In this document: positions 21,800-29,249 of the stretch, in pieces | How positions within the stretch are numbered: position 1 is the stretch's first letter | How the letters are laid out: every line of letters begins with the position of its first letter | Source: Sulfurihydrogenibium sp. | Lineage (GTDB): Bacteria; Aquificota; Aquificia; Aquificales; Hydrogenothermaceae | NCBI RefSeq assembly: GCF_028276765.1 | Contig: NZ_JAPYVU010000018.1 | Span: 1-34,426 of the forward strand | DNA: 34,426 bases | Direction: 5' to 3' | Program-made: the position numbers and the translations under genes | The notes under the pieces: generated by a model | The model's database searches: none | What the model was told of the DNA's origin: nothing | What the model saw: the letters and a program-made list of their open reading frames with translations, nothing else

Positions 21800-22524
21800 G
21801 GTTTTTTAGCTATTATATAAACTGTTCTTCCTAAGATTTCACAAGGAATAAAAGAAAAATTACTTGGAGTCAGTAAATTAAGAATAGGAAAAGTTGGCAA
21901 TAAAGGTAAATATTCCCACCATCTAATAATTCCAACTTTATAAACCTCAAATCCACTCATTTCCGCTAAAGTAGATAAACTTTTTTTGGTCCAAGGTCTA
22001 ACATGAGTTGGGTCAGAATAAAAATTATAACCATCAGGGCAAAAAACAGATGTATAATACTCAGTGACACAATAAAAATAACCACCGCTTTTTAATGTTC
22101 TAAAAGCCTCTGAAAAAAGATTTTGTGGATTTTTTAAATGCTCTATAACAAAAGACGATATAACGATATCAAACTCATTATCACTAAAAGGAAAAGCTTC
22201 AACATCCACATCGCATTTTGAAAATTCTATTTTCTCAGAAAGTATAGGATTTTTATCTAAATCTAAGCAGTAGAATTTTGCTTTAGGGTTTAAAAATCTA
22301 CTTATATAATCAATAATATTACCAGTGCCACAGCCTACATCTAAAATTTTATCTGCATTTTTTATGTTTGGAACAGAAGATAATTTTTTTACCGGTATAT
22401 CTGTAAGCCTCATATATAATTTGTAAAGAAAATCATTTTTATAAGCAAAATCTTTAGCGATTTTTTTTAATCCTCTTTCTTTTTCTTTGGTTAAGATATT
22501 TTGATATCCTTTATGCTTTTCCAA
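21796..22524 (-). CDS. class I SAM-dependent methyltransferase
   Basis: A 242-residue Rossmann-fold methyltransferase. Motif I reads KILDVGCGTGNIIDYI, the acidic ribose-binding end is YCLDLDKNP, and motif IV is FDIVISSFVIEHLKNP, as in Methyltransf_11 proteins. It probably methylates a sugar of the glycan made by the cluster. The start codon is TTG at 22524, supported by a strong GGAGG site seven bases upstream; no better ATG follows. The gene overlaps the GT2 gene by 14 bp. Confidence 0.86.
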   Translation of the reverse strand: MEKHKGYQNILTKEKERGLKKIAKDFAYKNDFLYKLYMRLTDIPVKKLSSVPNIKNADKILDVGCGTGNIIDYISRFLNPKAKFYCLDLDKNPILSEKIEFSKCDVDVEAFPFSDNEFDIVISSFVIEHLKNPQNLFSEAFRTLKSGGYFYCVTEYYTSVFCPDGYNFYSDPTHVRPWTKKSLSTLAEMSGFEVYKVGIIRWWEYLPLLPTFPILNLLTPSNFSFIPCEILGRTVYIIAKKP

Positions 22525-23218
22525 ATTTCAACCTCCATACCATGATAGCAGCCTCTAATGCTATTTTTTTACTCATTTTAGAAGACCCACCATTTCTTTC
22601 ATAAAAGATAATCGGGATTTCTCCAATCTTACAACCTTTTTTATAACATCTGTAAACCATCTCAATTTGAAAAGCATATCCATTAGATTTAATCTTATCT
22701 AAATCTACAGCCTCTAAACATTTTCTACTATAAACTCTATATCCACTTGTTATATCTGTAAGATGTTTCAGTCCAAGAATTGTAGTAGCATACCAATTGG
22801 CAAACTTAGAAAGTAAAAGTCTTTTAAAATCCCATCCAACAACGCTTATAGTATTATTCATATATCTTGAACCAATAACAACATCATAGCCATTCTTTAA
22901 AGTTTCTATAAACCTTGGAATATCATCAGGATTATGGGATAAATCTGCATCCATTTCAAAAAATGCTTCATAATCTTTTTTTAATCCCCATTTAAAACCA
23001 TCTACGTAAGCTGTACCAAGTCCAAGCTTTCCCGGTCTTTCTAAAATATGTATCTTTGGATTATTTTTTATCCAATTATAAACTTTTTCTCTCGTCCCAT
23101 CTACTGAGTTATCATCAACTACTAAAATATCTAAAAAATCATACTTTGTTAATCTTTCTAAGATTTTGTCTATATTCTCAGCCTCATTATAAGTTGGTAA
23201 AACCACTAATGATTTCAT
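22511..23218 (-). CDS. polyprenyl-phosphate mannosyl/glycosyltransferase (GT2, DPM1-like)
   Basis: The 235-residue enzyme resembles dolichol/polyprenol-phosphate mannose synthases. It begins MKSLVVLPTYNEAENI, has VVDDNSVDGT, the metal-binding DADLSHNPDDIP, and the TSGYRVYSRKCL motif of DPM1-type enzymes. It transfers a sugar from a nucleotide donor to a lipid phosphate at the membrane; no C-terminal membrane anchor is seen. I chose ATG 23218, with AAAGG upstream. A longer frame to 23329 is made of repeat sequence (its extra residues include CHSERSKESHIF) and is rejected. Confidence 0.9.
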   Translation of the reverse strand: MKSLVVLPTYNEAENIDKILERLTKYDFLDILVVDDNSVDGTREKVYNWIKNNPKIHILERPGKLGLGTAYVDGFKWGLKKDYEAFFEMDADLSHNPDDIPRFIETLKNGYDVVIGSRYMNNTISVVGWDFKRLLLSKFANWYATTILGLKHLTDITSGYRVYSRKCLEAVDLDKIKSNGYAFQIEMVYRCYKKGCKIGEIPIIFYERNGGSSKMSKKIALEAAIMVWRLKFGKA

Positions 23219-23231
23219 TTTCCAAATTCCT

Positions 23232-23413
23232 TTATTGCGTCGGCTAAAAAATTCAATAAAAATATGAGATTCTTTGCTTCGCTCAGAATGACATTCAAGG
23301 TTATTCTTTTTCTGATATTTATCAGCCAACCTTTAACTGTCATCCTGAGGCCGTAAGTCCGAAGGATCTCCTTTTTAAATTCTACAAAAACCACTAATTT
23401 TTCACCCAAGGTG
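23232..23413. repeat. full-length MITE-like element inside the glycan operon
   Basis: Imperfect terminal inverted repeats (GCGTCGGCTAAAAAATT at the left, TTTTTCACCCAAGGTG at the right) enclose two internal dyads: GAGATTCTTTGCTTCGCTCA with GAATGACA, and GTCATCCTGAGGCC with GTCCGAAGGATCTC. It parallels 27040-27223 along its whole length. Confidence 0.82.
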
Positions 23414-24463
23414 TTCCTCTATTGCTTTTAAAAACTCGCTCTTTGTTTTATCCCAAGAAAAGTTTTTAGCCCAGTTTAAAGCATTTTGGCAGAGCTTATT
23501 ATACCCTTCTTTGTTATTCCAAATGTCTATAATCTTTTTCACAGCTTCATCTTCAGAATTTACTAAAAAACCTGTTTCATTATCTTTTATACTATCAACA
23601 AGACCATGAACCCTAAAGCCAACTGCCGGCGTTCCAAAAGCGTTAGCCTGTATTACAACCTGCCCCCACCCCTCCCGAATACTTGGTACAATCAAAAAAT
23701 GGGACTGTTTCATTAAGTTTATCTTTTCTTCTTCCGAGACATAGCCTAAAAATTTTATGCCTTCAATATTTGAATACTTATCTTTTAAATAATCCAACAA
23801 AGGACCTGTACCGGCAACATAAAGATTTACATCTTTTATATACTCTTTTACTTTTAAAAAAATCTTAATCGCAGATTCTGGATTTTTTGTTTTTTTTAGC
23901 CTTCCAAGATACAGCAATGTTAGATTTTCATTTTTCTTTGGCACTTCTTCTAACGGTTGATACTCTAAGCCATTATAAACTACAAGTATATCTTTAAATC
24001 CAAGGTTTTTTAAATCTAATTGGGTTGATGGTGAGACTGTGATAGTTTTTTTGTTTTTGTACAATCTTAAAAATATCTTTTCTAAAAATCTTGGAATGTA
24101 ACCAACAAATCCAAGCTCTGCATTCCAAAACTCTTCATACAGCTGATGTATAAGCAATATTGAGTTGTTCTTAAAGAATGTAAAATATCCTACGCCGTTA
24201 AACTCATCTATGATTAGCCAGTCTTGATTTTTGTTTAGCATATACATAAACCCATAAAAATGAGTTGTTAGCTCGTTTCCTTTACGGATAAACTTTATAC
24301 CATCAATTATTTCTTCACTTTTTAATTCTTTTGTCTTTGAAGAAAACCACTCAACACTGTATCCGGCTTCTATTAAGCCTTTTGCGATATGGTATGTATA
24401 ATTTTCAGCTCCGCCCTTTTCAGGATGTTTTATGCATCTTCTGTTTAGAATTAAAACTTTCAT
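23402..24463 (-). CDS. family 4 glycosyltransferase
   Basis: A second GT-B retaining glycosyltransferase, 353 residues. It starts MKVLILNRRCIKHPEKGGAE, with the GGAE loop, and has LTLLYLGRLKKTKNPESAI and VPSIREGWGQVVIQANAFG, the donor-binding EX7E region. It acts on an unknown glycan. It overlaps the small membrane protein gene upstream by 4 bp. Its last residues (HLG) and the TGA stop codon lie within the terminal inverted repeat of the adjacent MITE-like element, so the original C-terminus was probably altered by the insertion. Confidence 0.9.
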   Translation of the reverse strand: MKVLILNRRCIKHPEKGGAENYTYHIAKGLIEAGYSVEWFSSKTKELKSEEIIDGIKFIRKGNELTTHFYGFMYMLNKNQDWLIIDEFNGVGYFTFFKNNSILLIHQLYEEFWNAELGFVGYIPRFLEKIFLRLYKNKKTITVSPSTQLDLKNLGFKDILVVYNGLEYQPLEEVPKKNENLTLLYLGRLKKTKNPESAIKIFLKVKEYIKDVNLYVAGTGPLLDYLKDKYSNIEGIKFLGYVSEEEKINLMKQSHFLIVPSIREGWGQVVIQANAFGTPAVGFRVHGLVDSIKDNETGFLVNSEDEAVKKIIDIWNNKEGYNKLCQNALNWAKNFSWDKTKSEFLKAIEEHLG

Positions 24464-25074
24464 GCTTTATATAAGCTTACAATCCAAAGCGAAAAAAATG
24501 CTACAAACATCAGAGAGTATAATAAAATCTGCTTTCTGTCGTTTGCTTTCCAGATAAACAACAGTACCGAAGAAATCCAGCCTATTAAAGATAAAACAAC
24601 TATAAAACTCCAAAAATCTGAAGGCTTATTATCATAATTTAATACCTGCATTTGTGCGTTGTATAATTTTTCATAGTCTGCCATAGTATAATTGTTAAAC
24701 TCCCAATTTATAGATTCTAAAGCTCTTAATTTTGCAATTTCAGGATTAATCTTTTCTAAATACTCTGTATATGGTCTTGTGATTGGGTTTTGTATTTGGT
24801 ATATACTTGTTCTGAGAGTTTCTAAGCAGTATAATCTTTCATCATCTTTTTTAAATGTATGGCAATATAGATATAATTCTTCTACAGCTTTTGAACCAAG
24901 CGGACTAAGTGGTACATAAGATAAAATTACTTTTTCATATGCTTTAACCTTTGCTATCCCGTCTTGCTGTTTTGCAGTATTGTAATACCTATTTTGATAG
25001 TAAAGATTTTTCGCTAAAAAAGTTATGAATATTGTTACTAAGAGTAAAATTGTTAGCTTGCCATATCCTTTCAT
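24460..25074 (-). CDS. membrane protein of unknown function in the glycan cluster
   Basis: A 204-residue protein that I do not recognise. It has one N-terminal membrane helix (KLTILLLVTIFITFLA), a central soluble stretch of about 100 residues rich in tyrosine and leucine, and two C-terminal helices (about 155-175 and 183-200). The soluble part resembles helical repeat material but no motif is visible. The start at 25074 was chosen because AAAGG lies just before it; a frame starting 63 bases earlier overlaps the upstream gene. It lies between the DUF2723 gene and a glycosyltransferase gene, overlapping the latter by 4 bp. Confidence 0.75.
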   Translation of the reverse strand: MKGYGKLTILLLVTIFITFLAKNLYYQNRYYNTAKQQDGIAKVKAYEKVILSYVPLSPLGSKAVEELYLYCHTFKKDDERLYCLETLRTSIYQIQNPITRPYTEYLEKINPEIAKLRALESINWEFNNYTMADYEKLYNAQMQVLNYDNKPSDFWSFIVVLSLIGWISSVLLFIWKANDRKQILLYSLMFVAFFSLWIVSLYKA

Positions 25075-25078
25075 AATC

Positions 25079-26998
25079 TTACCTTTCATTTTTATTTCTA
25101 AATTTATCCGGAACCAAATAGATTTCTTTTTCGTCATTGATTTTTCTAATTATACTCTGAACTTTTATATATTCTGATGTTTCTTCGTTTATGTAAACGT
25201 TTGCGGTTATAGACCCACCACCTTCTCCGTAGAATTTAACTTCAACAGGATTGACTAATAAAAACGGCTTTACAGAACTTGCAGCAACTATTAAACCATT
25301 GGCTATATAATTACAAATTCTGATTGTGTAATCGTCATCTGTATTGTGAAATAAGCATACTTCCGGAGAGATAAATTTATACTTATCTATGTTTATTTTG
25401 TCAAACCATACATCCGGTGTGTTGTCTTCTTTTAAAAGCCAAAAGAATGTGTATAAATAAGGTTTTACTTTTACAAAATCGTAAAGTGGATGTGTAATAT
25501 CCGGAATAACGTTAAATGTATAAAGTTTTTTCTCCATAACTTTTCCTAAATTTCCTTCAAAAAATTCAGGGAGTAAGTTTTTATAAATCTGCTTTGGCTT
25601 ACAGCCTTCATTAAGCCACTGTGCTACGCCTGCTGTATGATTTGTTAAGATACAAACATCATCCCGATACTTTCCAAGAAGCTTTAAATACAACGTACCG
25701 AAAATTTCCGGGTCTCCTCTTACCGCTGCAATCGATGCAACAGGAGAGATGCTTAAAAAATCCTTTCCAAAGTAGTAAGGAACCCAGTTGTTTATGTTAT
25801 TTGTCTGAGAAAATCTGCCGATTATAAACACAAAAGGAAAAATCATCAAAATAACCGGAACAACTTTATAAACAAATTCCATTTTTTGAGATTTAATAAA
25901 TAAAAAGCTGTTATAAATTCCTATTCCAGAAATGATAGAAAATAAAGCCATTGCCGGTAAAAAGTACTGATTACCTACAACGTTTAAAGCTTGAGCAACG
26001 TCAGAAATCTTGCCACTAAATATATCTTCTGTAAATGTTAATTTGCCTACAAGAAGGGTATAAACTAAAAATGTGATTAGTAGAAATATAAATACTTGTC
26101 TGTCTTTTTTGAACAGATAGATAAACCCTAATATTAAAAACAGAAAAAAGACGGCTGAAAAGTTTATAGAAAGAAGATAGATTAGATTTTTAAAAGCATT
26201 TATAAATCCTTGAAAGTTGCTTACACTCTGCGATGCTAAATCAATAGATGAACCAGAACCATAAGCCTTTCTTGCGATCAAAAAATAAAAGTTGTACAGA
26301 TTTTCAGCCTTACCCATTACAGCAAAGCAGTCTTTTTGACTTCTTATATAAAGATAAGCATTTACAAGAAACCCCAAGAAAAACAAGAATGCTGAAGGGA
26401 TGATTAATCTGATGAAGTTTTTAAAGTAAAAAACTCCTAAGATAAATAATGGTATTGTCATCATCAATGAAGTGTGATGTATAGATGAGCCGATGCCGAG
26501 CAAAAACGATGCAGTTAGAACTAACCTTTTGTCTAAATTTCTATTAAAAGAAACTTCTAAGCCAATTAAAACTAAAAGAAGCACTAAAAACAACGTAAGT
26601 GGATAAAATTTTATGACAACTGCATTATAATAAAAGCTGTAAGCTATCCCGAGAAAAGTAGCCGGAATGGTAGAAAAAATTTCTATATTATCTATTTCTG
26701 AAGATGTTTTTGAGATTATCTTTTTTGTAATAAGATAAACTAAGTATAACGATAATACAGCAAAAAATACGGAAGATAAAGCAATCCTTGAGCCAATATT
26801 ACCTACCGGAATGAAGGAAAATATTTTATTAATCTGTGCGTAAAATGGATAGCCCGGTGGATGTGCTATTCCAAGTAAGTGGGATGCTAAAGCTAATCCT
26901 CCTCCATCTCCGGTAGAAAATACTGGAAAGGTTGATGCTACGTATATGATAGAAAAAATAAAAAGAACCGGATATATGGGTTTTATTTTTATTATCAT
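25079..26998 (-). CDS. DUF2723 family membrane protein (glycosyltransferase-like)
   Basis: The 639-residue protein has about ten to twelve membrane helices in its first 400 residues and a soluble C-terminal part. The N-terminal region FSTGDGGGLALASHLLGIAH followed by PPGYPFYAQ is the signature of DUF2723, a family related to PMT/GT-C lipid-linked sugar transferases; an acidic residue in the first periplasmic loop would be catalytic. It likely transfers sugar from a polyprenyl carrier to a protein or glycan on the outer face of the membrane. AAGGTGG lies before the ATG. It is the first gene of the glycan cluster, directly downstream of a MITE-like element and the pilin gene. Confidence 0.85.
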   Translation of the reverse strand: MIIKIKPIYPVLFIFSIIYVASTFPVFSTGDGGGLALASHLLGIAHPPGYPFYAQINKIFSFIPVGNIGSRIALSSVFFAVLSLYLVYLITKKIISKTSSEIDNIEIFSTIPATFLGIAYSFYYNAVVIKFYPLTLFLVLLLVLIGLEVSFNRNLDKRLVLTASFLLGIGSSIHHTSLMMTIPLFILGVFYFKNFIRLIIPSAFLFFLGFLVNAYLYIRSQKDCFAVMGKAENLYNFYFLIARKAYGSGSSIDLASQSVSNFQGFINAFKNLIYLLSINFSAVFFLFLILGFIYLFKKDRQVFIFLLITFLVYTLLVGKLTFTEDIFSGKISDVAQALNVVGNQYFLPAMALFSIISGIGIYNSFLFIKSQKMEFVYKVVPVILMIFPFVFIIGRFSQTNNINNWVPYYFGKDFLSISPVASIAAVRGDPEIFGTLYLKLLGKYRDDVCILTNHTAGVAQWLNEGCKPKQIYKNLLPEFFEGNLGKVMEKKLYTFNVIPDITHPLYDFVKVKPYLYTFFWLLKEDNTPDVWFDKINIDKYKFISPEVCLFHNTDDDYTIRICNYIANGLIVAASSVKPFLLVNPVEVKFYGEGGGSITANVYINEETSEYIKVQSIIRKINDEKEIYLVPDKFRNKNER

Positions 26999-27039
26999 TA
27001 GTCCACCTTACAATTTTTAATACATTTTATAAAAATAAA

Positions 27040-27223
27040 TATACGTTGGATAAGAAATTAAAAGCATAAGATTCTTCGCTTTGCTCAGAATGACATATAA
27101 GGCAACTATTAACGTGCGATATGCACTTGTCATCCAACCTTTTCCTGTCATCCTGAGGCCGTTAGGCCGAAGGATCTCATTTTTAAATTTTATAAAAACC
27201 GCCAATTTCTCGCCCAAGATACA
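27040..27223. repeat. full-length MITE-like element (184 bp), family type copy
   Basis: Terminal inverted repeats of about 20 bp are visible: TATACGTTGGATAAGAAATT at the left, and at the right AATTTCTCGCCCAAGATACA, whose complement reads TGTATCTTGGGCGAGAAATT. Inside are two dyads, AGATTCTTCG with CAGAATGACA, and CTGTCATCCTGAGGCC with GGCCGAAGGATCTC. No coding capacity beyond a chance frame. Confidence 0.85.
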
Positions 27224-27251
27224 CTTTAAGTAAGATTGTTTTTAAATTAAA

Positions 27252-27275
27252 TTATAATCCAGAGCATTAAAAAAT
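27252..27275 (-). pseudogene. remnant of a pilin gene 3' end
   Basis: ATTATAATCCAGAGCATTAA matches the last codons and stop of the pilin gene at 27461-27480 at 18 of 20 positions (encoding CSGL and stop). Upstream similarity stops at once. The stretch 27224-27461 holds otherwise only the tiny frame at 27321-27374 and the terminator. Confidence 0.5.
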
Positions 27276-27320
27276 GGGCAGTGAGGTTAGCTTGTTTATT
27301 AAGGTTCCTCAACTCTCTCT

Positions 27321-27374
27321 TTACTTCTCGCTTACTACAGCAATCAATCCCGCCAAAACCAATTTCTTTTTCAT
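27321..27374 (-). CDS. tiny reading frame with signal-like N-terminus, probably a remnant
   Basis: Seventeen codons starting at an ATG preceded by AGGGGA encode MKKKLVLAGLIAVVSEK and stop. The start resembles a signal peptide cut short. It may be the beginning of a lost secreted protein or pilin-cluster gene; a functional peptide is not supported. Confidence 0.25.
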   Translation of the reverse strand: MKKKLVLAGLIAVVSEK

Positions 27375-27413
27375 TGCAAGTCCCCTGTTTTGCTTAATTA
27401 TGTTTTGAATAGA

Positions 27414-27441
27414 CAAAAAGAGCAAGCCTTTTAAGCTTGCC
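27414..27441 (-). terminator. Rho-independent terminator of the major pilin gene
   Basis: GCAAGC/GCTTGC (27422-27427 with 27435-27440) with a 7-nt loop is followed on the minus strand by CTCTTTTTG. It lies about 20 bp after the pilin stop codon. Confidence 0.82.
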
Positions 27442-27461
27442 CCCTAAATATTTAGGTTAGA

Positions 27462-27902
27462 TTATAATCCAGAACATTGAACTTGTGTTCCGTTGTTTGA
27501 TGATACCGCCCAGCATTGAACACCTTGTAAAACGTTTTTACCATCACAAGTACAATCTGTGGAAGAGGACACTGCATTATATTTCCAAGTACAACTTTGA
27601 GTATTTGGAGAAGTGTTTGAGTAAGTACCTGATGAAGCTACACTTCCACCTGCCATTTGTGCGCTTGTGATTTGAGATACAGCATCTGTTACACAGTTTC
27701 TTGCGTCAGCTTGTAACGATGCGGCTGCAGCTTGTTTTCTGTACTTAGCAAACTGCGGAATAGCAATTGCTGCTAAGATTGCAATGATCGCTACTACAAC
27801 GAGAAGCTCGATGAGTGTAAAACCTTTTTCACCCTTTCTCTCACCTTCTAATCTTCTTGTGAGAGATAGAGCCTGTGACACTGACTTGAAAAGTTTTTCC
27901 AT
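27462..27902 (-). CDS. pilA: type IV major pilin-like prepilin
   Basis: A 146-residue prepilin. An unusually long leader of 27 residues ends KGEKG, followed by the mature start FTLIELLVVVAIIAILAAI with Glu5. The mature part is about 119 residues, rich in Ser, Thr, Asn and Gly, and has six cysteines, suggesting disulphide bonding. Type IV pilins polymerise into surface fibres for adhesion, twitching or DNA uptake. It has its own strong promoter and its own terminator, consistent with high expression as the main subunit. AAGGAGG precedes the ATG at 27902. The leader coding sequence contains an 8-bp inverted repeat (27837-27844 with 27859-27866). Confidence 0.88.
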   Translation of the reverse strand: MEKLFKSVSQALSLTRRLEGERKGEKGFTLIELLVVVAIIAILAAIAIPQFAKYRKQAAAASLQADARNCVTDAVSQITSAQMAGGSVASSGTYSNTSPNTQSCTWKYNAVSSSTDCTCDGKNVLQGVQCWAVSSNNGTQVQCSGL

Positions 27903-27938
27903 GGTACATACCTCCTTTTAAAATAATTTACAGTTATA

Positions 27939-27989
27939 AATATAACATAGTTTAAAATATCAGTCAATACTTTTTCACATTTTTTTCAT
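27939..27989 (-). promoter_or_regulatory. major pilin promoter with shared upstream element
   Basis: TTGACT (27962-27967) and TATATT (27939-27944) are exactly 17 bp apart. Directly upstream lies ATGAAA-N5-GTGAAAAAG (to 27989), two bases from the -35. The same element at the same distance precedes two other pilin genes. Confidence 0.8.
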
Positions 27990-27994
27990 ATTAA

Positions 27995-28345
27995 TTAAAA
28001 AACAGAATCGCAAGCAATCCTTCCATTATTCTCATCATACTCACATTTAAAATCCAATTCATTGGAAACAGCTTGTAATTTTATAGGATTTTCACTTTGG
28101 AGTATTATCTCCTTTGTAAATTTAGATCTCGGACAGTTGTTAACAATATCGTTTAAGCTTGTATTTTGCCCTGTTTGCCTTGATATAGCAATCTCAGAAA
28201 TGCAGTTTCTAATATCAGACATTAAAGCTGTTTTTATTGCCTGAGTTTTATATTTGTTATACATTGGAATAGCAAGACCTGCTAATATAGCTATGATGAC
28301 TATAACAATTAAAAGCTCCATTAATGTAAATCCTTTTTGTTTCAT
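27995..28345 (-). CDS. type IV pilin, second prepilin
   Basis: A 116-residue prepilin with a short leader MKQKG and the mature start FTLMELLIVIVIIAILAGLA, with Glu5. The globular part is small (about 80 residues) and has four cysteines (two near NCISE and NNCPRS, two near the C-terminus: FKCEYD, IACDSV). It could be a minor pilin or an alternative main subunit. It resembles the adjacent pilin gene only in the N-terminal helix. It has its own promoter with the shared upstream element. GGAGGAG precedes the ATG. Confidence 0.86.
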   Translation of the reverse strand: MKQKGFTLMELLIVIVIIAILAGLAIPMYNKYKTQAIKTALMSDIRNCISEIAISRQTGQNTSLNDIVNNCPRSKFTKEIILQSENPIKLQAVSNELDFKCEYDENNGRIACDSVF

Positions 28346-28380
28346 AGCATCTCCTCCTTATTGAAAAAGGACAGATTTAT

Positions 28381-28431
28381 TATATACTTTTATGTATGAA
28401 ATTAAATAAAAATTTTTCACAAAAATTTCAT
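28381..28431 (-). promoter_or_regulatory. second pilin promoter with shared upstream element
   Basis: TATATA (28381-28386) is 17 bp from TTATTT (28404-28409), a weak -35. ATGAAA-N5-GTGAAAAA ends two to three bases before it, at the same register as the other two pilin promoters (to 28431). The weak -35 may make activation by the upstream site necessary. Confidence 0.7.
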
Positions 28432-28505
28432 GCTATTTGTAAACAATCAAAAACAGATGTAAATATCATTTTTGACTTTTTAGTTTTTGTAGAGTTAAAA
28501 GAAAA

Positions 28506-28564
28506 GCATGAGATTCTTCGCACGGCTGCAGAATGATGATGTTGATTTTTACAAACAGTTTCAG
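28506..28564. repeat. MITE-like dispersed repeat, tail variant
   Basis: GCATGAGATTCTTCGCACGG, CTGCAGAATGATGATG, and then GATTTTTACAAACAGTTTCA. It lacks the outer TATACGTCGGG end. The rest of 28346-28590 contains the second pilin promoter and nothing else evident. Confidence 0.75.
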
Positions 28565-28590
28565 AGTTTTTAAACAAACTCAATCAATAG

Positions 28591-29133
28591 TTATCTACAT
28601 CCTCCGCTTCCTTTTTCGATATTTATCCTACCGCTTAAAGATTGAACTGAAATTTTATAATACATGCTTCCATCAGCTGATTGAATGCAAATGTTTCCTC
28701 CAATAATCCCAAGTCCTCTTGGGTCAAAAGAAAAGCCAACACTGTTACTTCCTACAGTAGCAATAGAGTTATCAATGTTAATCGTATAAATTATGTTTCT
28801 AGCACTATTATTACTATTAGAATTAGAATTACAAAGAGCAGACCTATCTAACCCATTATCATAAACTACAATTGAATTATTATTAAGATCAGGGCAAACA
28901 GAGACATTGACGCTTCTTTCTACTGCTTTTAACTTTGCCATTCTAACAGCTGTCTCTAATTCAGATATATACTGCTGATATGTGTAAATTCTCCTCTGCT
29001 TTGGAAAATTGTTTATAGCAATGGCAAGAATGAGAGTTGCTATTAGCAGGACTATTAACATTTCTACAAGCGTAAAACCTCTTGATGTAGCACGTAAAGA
29101 ATTGGATAAATGAAAAAACTTTCTATTTCCCAT
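28591..29133 (-). CDS. minor pseudopilin, GspH/FimT-like
   Basis: A 180-residue prepilin. A 19-residue leader ends ATSRG, and the mature start is FTLVEMLIVLLIATLILAIA, with Glu5. The following helix (ELETAVRMAKLKAVERSVNV) and the beta-rich C-terminal domain with DPRGLGIIGGNICI match the GspH/FimT family, minor pseudopilins that prime pilus assembly. I chose the ATG at 29133, preceded by AGGAG. It lies downstream of the large PilX-like gene in the minor pilin operon. Confidence 0.85.
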   Translation of the reverse strand: MGNRKFFHLSNSLRATSRGFTLVEMLIVLLIATLILAIAINNFPKQRRIYTYQQYISELETAVRMAKLKAVERSVNVSVCPDLNNNSIVVYDNGLDRSALCNSNSNSNNSARNIIYTINIDNSIATVGSNSVGFSFDPRGLGIIGGNICIQSADGSMYYKISVQSLSGRINIEKGSGGCR

Positions 29134-29218
29134 GATCAATCTCCTTTCTATTACGAGAGATATCCAAATATGAGAAGCAGAACATAGATGTATTTATTTG
29201 GTTATTTAAGTAAATTTT

Positions 29219-29249
29219 ACGTCTCACGTCTCACCTCTCACGTTTCACT
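29219..29249. repeat. heptanucleotide tandem repeat (TCTCACG)n
   Basis: Four 7-bp units (GTCTCAC, GTCTCAC, CTCTCAC, GTTTCAC) directly after the PilX-like stop codon. Confidence 0.8.

Noticed and set aside
23218-23329. N-terminal extension of the GT2 gene
   Set aside because: The extra 37 residues are encoded by the dispersed repeat and lack a ribosome binding site; the family N-terminus starts at 23218.
23215-23409. 64-codon frame within the repeat, similar to the frame at 27017-27217
   Set aside because: Both are translations of the same MITE-like sequence; similarity reflects the repeat, not a protein family.
24460-25137. Longer start for the small membrane protein
   Set aside because: The upstream part overlaps the DUF2723 gene and has no ribosome binding site; AAAGG supports 25074.
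27040-27223. Small regulatory RNA or riboswitch in the structured intergenic repeat
   Set aside because: The same structure occurs at many unrelated places with varied orientation, so a mobile or structural repeat is the simpler reading.
27837-27866. Regulatory attenuator in the pilA leader
   Set aside because: An 8-bp inverted repeat is present, but there is no T-run and no competing structure, so only its existence is noted.
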